From assembly GCF_034190915.1 (NCBI RefSeq), contig NW_026947484.1, positions 208,270,657-208,334,656 of the forward strand: a stretch of DNA of 64,000 bases. The letters run 5' to 3'. Every line of letters starts with the position of its first letter. The stretch's first letter is position 1. Of this stretch, positions 23,691 through 33,633 are shown one piece after another. Position numbers and translations under genes: made by a program. The notes under the pieces were generated by a model. It saw only the letters and a program-made list of their open reading frames with translations, had not been told where the DNA came from and searched no databases. The stretch is from Cavia porcellus. Its lineage: Eukaryota; Chordata; Mammalia; Rodentia; Caviidae.

Positions 23691-25381
23691 ATCTCTGCCA
23701 GTGAAAAGTGAGGAGGGTGGCTCCTCCCAACATAATGCCCCAGTGGAATCCAGGTAAAACACACTGGAAGGCCTGGGAAACAGTTTCTCCCCTTGCTGCT
23801 GCTACAACTGAGGTGAACCCCTCAGGAAAGCCCAGAAACCAGAGACAATGCCAGCAATACAGCTGGGTCCCAATCAGGATGCACAGGATGGACAGGCAGG
23901 ACTAGTGGCATGAAAAATCCAAAGCAGCAAATACAATAGGATCCAAAATGTGTTAAGTTAGGTGAATCAGTCTTGTGCTTGGGGACAAAGATACACCGAA
24001 TAGAATCAGATGGGTGGAGCCACCCAATTCTCTTTTTCATTGTATTTTTTTTTTTTTTTTTACTTTTTTTGCTCTATTTCCTAAATGACTGGAGAGAACT
24101 CCAGCCACAGAAAATGAAGCCCATCCCCCAAACCCAGAGACCGAGTTCAGATAATACCTTGTTCACTCTCTCATTCTTCCTCTTCTGCCCTCTCGTTTCC
24201 CAAAGTTTGTGTGATTATGCTTTGTCCTCCAGCCTTGCTCCTACTTTCTTTTCAGTTCTCTTTGGTTTATCTACCCACCGTCCTTTTTAAATCTCCCCAA
24301 CATGGGGTAAAACTACTCTAGCAAGGAGAAACACTTTGAATACAGTCTCCCAAGTTACAATCAGTTCTATTATATAAATACAGACTTTGTTCCTATGGCT
24401 TAAAGTGCAAAATGAATGGCTACCACAGTTTGTCAGCTTCTAAACTGTGCTTGATGCTACTGTTATTGTTAATTATATTTTAGCTGGAATGTCATATTTG
24501 TTATAATCAGTTTTTCTCCTTCTGTAACAATAATGGAAAACTCGGGGGCAATAATCTCACCACAGGCCAGCACCAAAGAACTGGAAACAGAGCCAAAAAG
24601 ATACCAACATCTCACTCTTAATAACTGGGAATTCAGGATCTTGGAAAGAACAAAAGCCAAGAATCTCCTGCACACAGAAAACATCTCTGAGGAACCGACC
24701 TTTCATAAAAGGACTTGATAAAGAGTGATATAGCCACCTACTACAAAAACATAAAAGGATCAACAAAGAAAACAAAATGCAAATTTTGAAATGCAAAATG
24801 ACAATATGTAGAAGCAAGATGCAATGTCAGTCCTCCAGCACACCCAGAAGAAGTCCAAGAGATGATGAGATACAGGAAAATAGAAGACAGACACCTGAAA
24901 TTTCTAAATAATTGCAACTGAAGTAGAGAAACAAATATATGAGTTTACAGAGGAAATCAGATCAGAAATAATCTTTCAGGTTAAAAAAAAAAAGAAATGT
25001 CAACATTCATAAAGAAATTGCTCAGCAAAACTAGAGTACAGATAGACAAAAAAGATTATGATGGAAAAACAGTGGAAACTGAACAATCAATACAGGAAAG
25101 AAATAGAATGCGTGAAATGGATTCAAATAGATATCCAGGAAATTAGAAATTGCACTGAAAGCTGGAAAGACCACTTAAATGAATCAGAAAACAGACTTTA
25201 AAACCTTGAAAACAAGATCATGGCTAGCAGTTTTAACAGGAAAGATCTCTTAAAAACAACAAGGGATTAACAAATAACAATTCAACAGAGGTATACAGAT
25301 ACAAAGAAAAACAATGCAACACTAACAGATGTCAATGAAAAAGGAGGAGTCAACACAAATAGCATAAAAAATCTATTTGCA
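23691..25381 (+). mobile_element. Host L1 'B', 5' part: 5' UTR and N-terminal ORF1 (decayed)
   Basis: GC-richer leader sequence (about 23700-24030 and 24080-24300), read as a degraded L1 5' UTR, precedes a stretch from about 24533. The stretch encodes Lys/Glu/Gln-rich, coiled-coil-like ORF1 N-terminal sequence, broken by stops. At 25381 the ORF1 frame is cut by a HAL1-like insertion. It resumes in the same frame at 33649, directly after a third copy of the target sequence, into the conserved ORF1 start of the RNA-binding part (…ENFPN…). The L1 continues at 33634-36000. The 5' boundary near 23690 is approximate. Confidence 0.7.
25366..25381 (+). repeat. Target-site copy 1 (AAAAAATCTATTTGCA)
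   Basis: The same 16 bp occur at 30198-30213, and a diverged copy (AAAGATCTATTAGCA) at about 33634-33648. The site starts with a run of A, as expected after L1-type endonuclease nicking at TTTT/A on the opposite strand. Confidence 0.9.
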
Positions 25382-25638
25382 GAGAGAAGATGGCGGCTTG
25401 CTAGGTCACTGAGTGGAGAGCCTCTCTGGAAAAAGAGCTCAGACACTGGAATTTGACAACATGGAGAGGGCCAGAGAGCAGACAGGGACTCTCAGGAATC
25501 CAGGAGGAAACTGAAGTGAAAAGAAAAATAGGAAGATGAAGGAAAAACGCAAGTAGAGGGCTGGAGCCAGACGCGCTCACTGAGACTGGTCCACACTGTG
25601 CTGGGAGCACCATGGAGACAACTCAAGGTCACACTGAA

Positions 25639-25796
25639 TAATATTGCATGATTGCTGCACTGGTTCTCTTCTGTATTTACCTCTCCTGGGCTTATTTTTC
25701 CAGGGTCAGTGGCTGGAGGTTTTTTTTGTTTTGTTTTGTTTTGTTTTTTTGTTTGTTTGTTTGTTTTTTTGTATCTCTTGTCATGTTTCTGGTTTC
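25639..25796 (+). repeat. Left arm of a large inverted repeat in unit 1
   Basis: TAATATTGCATGATTGCTGC...GGTTTC is the reverse complement of 26294-26415. This arm has an extra ~21 bp (near 25692-25713) and a T-rich core interrupted by TTTTG/TTTG, where the right arm has a pure A run. The arms are separated by about 497 bp. Confidence 0.9.
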
Positions 25797-26293
25797 ACGG
25801 CCACGGATAACAGGAATTGGTGAGTCCTGGGTCCTTGGCAGCAGGATGGGGTGTAGCATGGAGTGGAGCCAAGGTGGAGAACTACATTGATTCCCAGTAA
25901 GTGCTGGAGATTGGGTCTCACAGGGGGTGTCACTGGCTGTAAGATATCTTGGAGTGGGGCAGAGCCTGGCACTGCAGTGGCATCAGTCAGCCACTCCTGA
26001 ACCAGAGGGGACTGGGAGGATCTGCTTTGGGCTGAGCCATGCCCCTTGTTGGGACCCAATAGCCAGGGACAAAACTGTCCCAACCTTATGACATCCTCAA
26101 AGCAAAGGCTAAGTTGCTGAAGGCACTTGCTGGTTGATTGGCTCAGAGGCTAGAGACTAGCCTGCATTGCCCCTGTGTGCACCTCAGATAACAACAAATT
26201 GGAGAGCACAGCAAAACGCCAGTCAGCATGCTTCAGAAAAACCCTAAGCAATATGGAGAGGGGCAGGGACCTCCACAACAAACCTGTCTGAAA

Positions 26294-26318
26294 GAAACCA
26301 GAAACATGACAAGAGATA

Positions 26319-26359
<41 letters not shown>

Positions 26360-26415
26360 CCAGCCCAGGAGAGGTAGATACAGAAGAGAACCAGTGCAGC
26401 AATCATGCAATATTA
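26294..26415 (-). repeat. Right arm of the inverted repeat, with a long A run
   Basis: Inverted partner of 25639-25796. It contains a run of about 37 A (26320-26356) inside what corresponds to the start region of the ORF1-like gene. Outside the homopolymer core the arms match almost perfectly. Confidence 0.9.
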
Positions 26416-26419
26416 GCCA

Positions 26420-28523
26420 CAACATCAGCAGACATAAAGAAACACTTTCGTGACCTCATAGATGAACTTACAACTGAAATTCTAATCCAAGTGAGGCAAG
26501 ATATAAAAGGATTACTTAAAGTAATGCTAAGCCCCTCCCAAGAAAACACAGATGGAAGAACCCAAAAAAGGAGGAGAAACTTTTGATGAAGATCATAAAC
26601 AAAACCTAGAATACATGAAACAGATCCAAACAGATTACCAGGAAACTAAAAACTTCTCTAGAGCACCCAGTTATATAAAACAAGTATCAACAGAAATAAA
26701 AAACCAAATTAGCAGTATGTTAGCTGGTTCTAAATACCATGTAATACTTTCATCCTCTTGAATGGTTTCACATTGTCTTGATATGTTTGATGCTACAATA
26801 TACAAAGTTATACTCAAATATTTCAAGGAAAGAGACACTGTGGTAACTACTATTATGTCAGGGTTTCTGGTGAAACATTATGGTGCTTAAATTGTTCTGC
26901 TCTGACCTGTGTTGTTCTGTTGTTATGTCTTCTTTTAGCTCAATCTCCCCCTTTTTTTTCCCTTTCTTTAAAAAAAATTATTTTTTCTTATTTTTTTAAT
27001 TAAGGGAAAAATAAATTTAAAAATAGCAGGATATATTATAGTAACATTTTGTTTTCCTATTAACCTGATTTGAACCCCATGTATTGCTCTCCCCATCTTG
27101 TTTTGACTGATTTTACTGTATTCTGTTTTGTTTGATAGTATCAAGTTTGAGGGTATAGGCAAACACTTTGAAGGCAATAAGATTTACTATGAAGCCCATT
27201 ATGGTTTGACTACTATCTTCTTTTGAAGTCCTGTAAGGTCTCCAATGTTTAGGCTTTATTGGTTTTGTTCTGTACTGTTTTGTTCAATTCTATTATACCT
27301 GATGATATAGGCAACCCTTTTTAAGATAGCAAAAGGCATAATGGTAACCATTGTTGATCACCTGGTATTCCGTTTTTACATCATGCACTATGTCCATCCT
27401 TCTGTTCTAACTAACTCTGTTTTGCTTTGTCACATTTGGTTTTTTCTCTTCAAATAAAAGTAAGAACTATGGGAGTAATAAAACCCAAAATGTGTAATTA
27501 TTATTGTAAAAAAAAGAGGAAAAGAAAGTGATCTAAAGGATATAACTGCATGTATACTTAAGTGTGTAAGATAGAAAACCATATTACTAAGTTTTGTTGG
27601 ATCACTAACAGAACTGTTTGCAGTCTCACTGTTTGAATGTCCACTTTATATGCTTTAATTTTGTAACTTGAACAACTATTTCTAAGATGACAATATGTAA
27701 TCTATTAACTAGTGATTTCCTACTGTATACTTTTTTCTTGAAATTCTGTGTTACTTGTACCCTTTTACTGTTTTGGGGTTTTTTTTTCCTCTTTAAATAA
27801 AAAAAAAGAAAATAAAAAACTAAAAAATCCATTGAAAGCTGGTAAAAGGCTTGACAGAAACTAAAGTTAGCCTTTTGAAACTTGAAGAGAGATTTATAAT
27901 GTGAGATTGTGAGAGAAAAGATCTCTTAAAAATTACAAGGAACCAGGAAAAAACAATTCAAAGGCTAGAAGATGACAAGAGGTAACTTAAGAATAAACTA
28001 CGTGAGTGAAGAAGTAGACATAACCACAAATGCATTACAAAGACTATTCACAGAAATAGTTAAGGAAAACTTCCCAAGCATAGGAAAAAGAAGTGATACC
28101 CAAATAAGTGAGGCATACAGAACTCCAGCCACCTACAACCAAAACAGATCTACACTCAGACATATAATAATCAAGATCCCAGAAATCCACCACAAGCACA
28201 GAATATTAAAAGCAGCCAGAGGGAAAAAAAACAGATCACGTACAAAAGAAAAATCATCAAAATAACAAACTCTCAAATTGAGAAGAGCCTGGGGAGAAAT
28301 AATCCAAGCCCTGAAAGAAAATAGCCTCCAACCCAGATTGATGTACCCAGAAAAACTGTCTCTCAAAATTAATGGAGAAATATGATATTTCCAAGACAAG
28401 GAGGAACTGTGGGAATTCATGGCCACCAATCTAACCCTACAAAAAATACTGAAGGACATTCCAGAGAGAAAAAAAAAAAAAAATACCAGGATTCCAGCGA
28501 TAGTGGCAGATAGGCCTCAATGA
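26420..28523 (+). pseudogene. Broken ORF1-like gene of HAL1-like unit 1
   Basis: This would encode an L1 ORF1p-type RNA-binding chaperone. The N-terminal part (26430-26656) reads as a charged helical, coiled-coil-like segment parallel to unit 2 (DLIDE-type block). It is then cut by a 1.15-kb insertion after an A-rich site. The frame resumes at 27812 and reads the RRM region at 27972-28265 (…ENFPSIGK…SEAYRTPATYNQNRS…). After a frame change it reads the C-terminal domain (28270-28523), with the conserved QPRLMYPEKLS block. Stops, frameshifts and an A-run expansion at 28470-28484 show it is dead. Motifs and order match the ORF1p family. Confidence 0.8.
26657..27811 (+). mobile_element. Internally deleted L1 (endonuclease fragment joined to 3' UTR) inserted in unit 1
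   Basis: It inserts after ...ACTAAAAAC and is followed, past the tail at about 27811, by ACTAAAAAATCC, consistent with a short A-rich TSD. Its first ~65 bp (26660-26725) match L1 ORF2 endonuclease sequence, the reverse complement of 50165-50225. Then, at about 26730 (GTTCTAAATACC), the sequence switches directly to L1 3'-UTR sequence, matching the reverse complement of 46300 downward. Almost all of ORF2 is missing. The 3' end is an AATAAA-containing A-rich tail. Confidence 0.8.
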
Positions 28524-30197
28524 ATGGGGAAGACAGTGGAATGAAGGAGAAAAGTGGACAAATAATAGCAGAAAAATAGAATAGCAGAGATGAGGCAGAG
28601 AAGATAGGCTATAATCTTTAATATAGATAGCCTTGATACACTAACAAAAAGAAACACAGGCAGAGTAGATTAGGAGGCAGGATCCATCGAGATGCTTTGA
28701 ATAGGAAATATATTCAGCCTTGAAAGAAGGTTAATAAACTGAAAATCAAAGATGACAATACAATGCCATATGGACAGGAAACCAGAGAGAAATAGGGACA
28801 ACTCATCCAGCAGCCACAGATAGATTGTGTTATAACACTTTTGTGCAGTGGAACTACACAGCTGTAGTTGTGAAGAAGGAAAACCTTGTGGCTTTAGTAA
28901 GTAAAGGAGTATATATAGCTCAAGATCAAGCACAGAGGTAAAAAGATTCAGCACCACTCAGATAGATAATGGGCTGACCCTCTAATCTAAAAATTAAAAG
29001 AGCTAGTGGGACCCAAAATATGCAAAGCATCCTGAGAAGGGGAAAGATGAGAAACTGCCTAAAAAAGGAAGGCAGAGGACATTGTTAATAGTGTATCAAG
29101 ATTTACAAGTCACAGTAGTCTTATCACTCTGTTTAGTTTGATTTTATTTTGTTCTGGCCTGTCTACTCATATTAGATTTGAGGGAACAGACAACCAAACT
29201 AAAAATAGCAGGTTATACCATGGTAACTATCCTTAATTTCCTAATAACTTAAACTGGAACCCTGTATTATTTACATTGTCTTACTATAAATGATCTTATT
29301 TGAACCTGGTTTGTTAGACTGCTGTTTTGCCTTGACTGTTTTTATTCAAATTCAGTATACTTGATAGTATCAAGCCTATGAGTAGAGGCAACTACTCTGA
29401 AGATGACAAGATATACAAGATACCCATTCCAGTTTGATTATTAACTGCTTTAGAAGTCCTACAATGTCTCCAAAGTTGTGTTTTCATTAAAATAGCTGTG
29501 TAATGTTATGTTCAATTATGCCTGATGGTGTAGACAATTCCATTGAAAATTACAAGAGAAAACTTAGTAACTATTGTAGATCACCTAATATTGTGGTCTT
29601 ATATGTCTTTTTCATTTCATGTTTTTCTAAGAATTTGCTTTGATCTGTTTTTCCCTGTAATACAGAGAGAATAGATTATATGTAGAGATTCACACATGGA
29701 GAGATTTTCCAAACAGTTTATGGAAACAGATCATACAATGCACAATGTAATGAACAGATACTCTGAAGAAGCCCAGATACTCTAAGAAACCCAATGCTAA
29801 TTCTGTAGCATTATGATATAAAATCTAGCAATACTATTATTCACTGTTCAGAGTGATATTAGTCTAGTCTCTTATGTTCAATTTCAGCATACGTAAAGAT
29901 AAGGACAGCTACTATGAAGAGAATGAGAGACATTATGTCAGTCATTATTGACTTCCCCAATGTCAGGTCTTTAAGACCTAAAAACACTTAATCATCCTGT
30001 AATGATTTGATTAATTCTATAATGTTCAGTATATATTCGATGTGTGTGAAGATGGGGACAACTATTTGGAAGAAAACTAGAGACAATAAGATAGACAGTG
30101 AAAATCTCCAGTGGACTTACTTTGAAATCTGTTTCTTTAAATTTTTTCCTTATGATCTGTTTTGTTCTGTTTAATATTACCCTTTTTAAAATTAAAA
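28524..30197 (+). other. 3' region of unit 1: degenerate ORF2-start remnant plus L1 3' UTR
   Basis: 28524-29090 aligns with 32023-32530 of unit 2. It has a faint L1 ORF2 N-terminal flavour (AATATAGATAGCCTTGATAC, ACAGGCAGAGTAGATTAGG), so it looks like a shared relic of the ORF2 start. 29100-30197 is L1 3' UTR of degenerate tandem repeats; see anchors GATAGTAT at 29363 and related blocks near 29525, 29892 and 30046. Confidence 0.65.
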
Positions 30198-30213
30198 AAA
30201 AAATCTATTTGCA
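30198..30213 (+). repeat. Target-site copy 2 (AAAAAATCTATTTGCA)
   Basis: Identical to 25366-25381. It lies between the A-rich tail of unit 1 and the 5' end of unit 2, so it serves as right TSD of unit 1 and left TSD of unit 2. Confidence 0.9.
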
Positions 30214-30900
30214 GTTTGACAGCCTCCCAGTCAGGTCTCTCCACCATGGGGTTGCTGTTCTGGAACCAACGGATTGAACTGAAACTGGAGTGCATATAAA
30301 TCTCTCCTCCTTTAAGTTGAGGGTGTCGATGGGAACAAACTAAGCTGACAGAAACCAATTAAATGTACAGTCTCGGAGCTGCTAATGGAACAGCGAACGT
30401 CAGGCCTTCTGCTGCAGCACTTGAGCTCCCGCAACCGAGACTTATTGAGCTACTCGAAAGCCTGCTGCAATTTCAACTCACAGGAGATGCACTCGCACTG
30501 AGAATGGGAGTTGGCCAACCAACCAGAGAGCTGAGCTGGTGTAAGCTGAATTGACCTGTGGTGAGTAACAGGAATAAAACCCTTCCATAGAAAGGGGAGC
30601 TCCAACAGATGACATTCTGGGACTGGGCAGACTGACAAGAAAAAGGAGCTGCAGTAACTTCAGTCAGCTGCTCCCTTCTCAAGCAGGATTGGTGGGGAGT
30701 GCTTGACCTGGGTTACACCCTGGACTGAGACCAAATAGGCTAGCCCAAGCCAAGTCCCTATGCCTGACAGTGCACCCTAGTGCAGAGAAGCCTTCAGCAA
30801 GTTGGCTGACCCAGAGGGGAGGGCAGAGCATAGGCTGCCTTAGTTTGTATCTCCATAGTACACTGCAGTGGGCAGGAGCACCTAGTCAGCACACTTTCAG

Positions 30901-32022
30901 ATGGACTGTAATCAACAAACAAAGAAACTGGGGCCTCCTATATATACCTGTATGGAAGGAATAAAACATATGAGAAGAGGAGGCAATAAGAAAGGGTCCC
31001 TAGCCACCAACCCTGAGAACATTGATCCAGGAAAGGTAAATGCAAAGGAGATTGAGGATGGAAAACATGAAATATCAGACACAGCACCAGTGGACATACA
31101 GAGATATCTTTGGGACCTCATAGATGAGTTCAAAACTGAAGTACTTAACCAAGTAAAGCAAGCTATAAATAGAATAATAAAAGAAATGCTAACCACCTCT
31201 CAAGGAAAGACAGATGGAGGAATGGAGGAACATAGAAAAAGAGGAGAATTGTTTGATGAAGAAAATAGAGAAAACATAGAATACATGAATCAAGTTCAAA
31301 GAAATTACTAGGAAATTAAAAACTCCACTGAAAGCTGTCAAAACTGCTCGAAAGAAACTAAGGATAGATTATCCAAACTGGAGGACAAGTTTGCAATGTG
31401 GAATCATGAAAGGAAACATTTCTAAAAATAACAAGGAAACAGGCAGAAACAATACAAAGGTTAGAAGACAACAAGAGGATCTATAACTTGAGAATAAAGA
31501 ATGTTAATGAAGAAGCAGGGGTACAACCAAGGAACTACAAAGGTTATTCACAGAAATAATTAAGGAAAACTTCCCAAACATAGGAAAATGAAAAGATATT
31601 CAGATGTATGAGGTATACAGAACTCCAGCCACCTACAACCAAAATAGAACTACACACAGAAGATATAATAATCAAGATCCCAGATCCAGTATATGAACAA
31701 AATATTAAAAGCTGTCAGAGACAAGAAACAGATTACTTACAAGGGAAAGCCCATCAGAATTATGGCAGACTTCTCGGCACAAAACAAGAAGAGATGGAGT
31801 GAAGTAATACAAGCCCTGAAAGAAAATAAAATCCAGCCCAGATTGATGTATCCTGAAAAACTGTCCCTAGAAATTAATGGAGAAACAAGATACTTCCAAG
31901 ATAAAGAGGAAATGGGGAAATTCAGAACCACCAATCCAACTCTACAGAGAACACTACAGAACATTCTAAAGAGAGAGAAAAGCACCAGGATTTCAGGAAC
32001 AGTGGCAGAGAGGCCCCAGTGA
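30901..32022 (+). pseudogene. ORF1-like gene of HAL1-like unit 2 (near-complete, broken)
   Basis: This L1 ORF1p-type RNA-binding protein gene is the best preserved in the window. The first 136 codons (30901-31311) give an N-terminal region that becomes Lys/Glu-rich and helical, as in the ORF1p coiled coil. In-frame stops are at 31309 (TAG) and 31423 (TAA). Between about 31430 and 31690 the frame shifts more than once. From 31693 the original phase returns for 109 codons, ending in TGA at 32020. They cover the RRM end (TYKGKPIRIMADFSAQ) and the C-terminal domain (QPRLMYPEKLSLEINGE...). The start at 30901 is the first ATG in the long frame; ATGs further in are also possible. Full length would be about 370 codons, close to ORF1p. 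Confidence 0.82.
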
Positions 32023-32940
32023 ATGCAGCAAAGAGCAAAATAAAGAAGACAAACAAACAACTAATGATGGAAAAAGAGCACAATAGAAATGAGGCAGAGA
32101 AGGTTGGATATAATTTCTAATATAGATGACCTAGATACATTAAATTAAGGGAAAAAAGAGAGAATCACAGGCAGAGTGGATCAAGAGGTAGGGTCCACCA
32201 AGATGCTCTTTATAGGAAATGTAATTAACCTGAAGAAGGGTATATGGACCAAAAATCAAATATAACAAAACAGAACTCTACGTGATAGGGAACCAGAGAG
32301 TAATAGGGACAACTGGACCAGTATTTATAGATAGGTTGGAAAGACAGGCTTTAATAGGTAAATAAATACAAGTAGAGATCAAGCCCTGGAGTGAGAAAGT
32401 TCGGAAACACTTAGATAAATAGCTGGTTGCCCCCCAAAATAAAACCAAGGGTGTTGGGGAGACCCAAAAATGCACAGTGCACCCTGGGGGAGTGAAAGGG
32501 GAGGAATAGTCTTAAAAAAGATAGCATAAGATATTGCTAATAGTGTATTAGGAATTAAAACCCATATTTCTTGCACCGCTCTGCTTCGATAAAACTTATT
32601 CCGTCCCAGTTTGTATACAAGCACTAGATCTGTGGACACAGACTATACCAAAAATATCAGGATATTGCACAGTAATCATCTTTAATTTCCTATTAACTTA
32701 ATCTGGATCCCTGTATAACTTATACTGTTATATCATGACTGATCTTAATATGATTAAATATTATTTGTTTGATCACTATTTGTTATTGACAGATTTTATT
32801 CAAAACTGTTAAGGTTGATTGTATCAAGTCAGAGAATATAGACAACTATACTGAAAATGACAATGATTTACTTCAATACCCATTCTGATTTGATTACTAC
32901 CGATTTTTGTAGTTCTACAGAGTTGTATTTCTATTAATAC

Positions 32941-32944
<4 letters not shown>

Positions 32945-32973
<29 letters not shown>
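32945..32973 (+). repeat. (AT)n microsatellite in unit 2 3' UTR
   Basis: About 14 AT dinucleotides within the L1-type 3' UTR. Confidence 0.95.
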
Positions 32974-32978
<5 letters not shown>

Positions 32979-33633
32979 ATACTATATCTGATGATATAGC
33001 CAATTCTATTGATGATAACAAGAGAACACAGTAACCATGGTAGAACTCCTTGTACAGCAGTTTTATAAGTCTTTTTAGTTTTATGTGTCTATAGGAATAT
33101 GCTTTGTTCTGTTTCTCCCTCTCATATAGAAAGGATAGAAATACATTAATACTCATGCTTGCATAAAACCTATAAACCGTTTATGAGAACTGATCTTATG
33201 AGACATGATGAAAATAACAAATACTTTGAAGGAAAAAAAAAGGCACTACAGTACCCTATTCTGATTCTGGAGTGTCATGATATGAAATCCAGCAATATTA
33301 TTATTCTTTGTTCAGAGTGATTTTAGTCTGCTTTGGTTTGCTTAATCTCAACATAAATGAAGATATGGACAAATGCATGTATGTTTAAGTGTATAGGATT
33401 GATAACCATATTACTAAGTTTTTCTTAAATAGTTGACCAGAACTATTTGCAGTCTCCCAGTTTGAATTCCCCTTTATATGTTCCACTTTTGTATCTTGAA
33501 CAATTATTTGTAAGAGGACAATATGTAAACATCAACTAGTGATTTATTACTGTTTATTTTTTCCTTTGAAAGTATGTACTATTACTACCCATTTTCTGTT
33601 TTGTTATGTCTTTCTTTAAATAAAATTTTTAAA

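Larger units (their letters stand above)
25382..30197 (+). mobile_element. HAL1-like unit 1 (ORF1-only L1 derivative), with nested insertion
   Basis: The unit begins GAGAGAAGATGGCGGC, an L1-type 5' end, and has a GC-richer 5' UTR to about 26420. It then has an ORF1-like gene (about 26420-28523) and a long non-coding 3' region ending in an A-run at 30197. There is no endonuclease/RT ORF2. Subtracting the nested insert (26657-27811) leaves about 3.66 kb. Perfect 16-bp copies of the target site flank it. ORF1 plus an L1 3' UTR without ORF2 is the defining layout of 'half-L1' (HAL1) elements, which depend on L1 machinery in trans. The frame is broken by stops, the nested insertion and a foldback in the 5' part, so this copy is not functional. 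HAL1 identity is inferred from architecture. Confidence 0.7.
30214..33633 (+). mobile_element. HAL1-like unit 2 (ORF1-only L1 derivative)
   Basis: About 3.4 kb: a GC-richer 5' UTR (30214-30900), an ORF1-like gene (30901-32022), an ORF2-start relic (32023-32530) and an L1-type 3' UTR ending in AAATAAAATTTTTAAAG at 33617-33635. The 5' UTR aligns loosely with that of unit 1 (for example 30655-30760 with 25975-26070). It is flanked by target-site copies 2 and 3; the right copy has diverged. The layout is ORF1 plus 3' UTR without ORF2, as in HAL1. It contains an (AT)n tract at 32945-32973. Confidence 0.72.

Noticed and set aside
25648..25890. Hydrophobic Phe-rich ORF as a membrane peptide
   Set aside because: The hydrophobic run is the T-rich core of the inverted repeat; the mirror ORF at 26150-26425 comes from the opposite arm.
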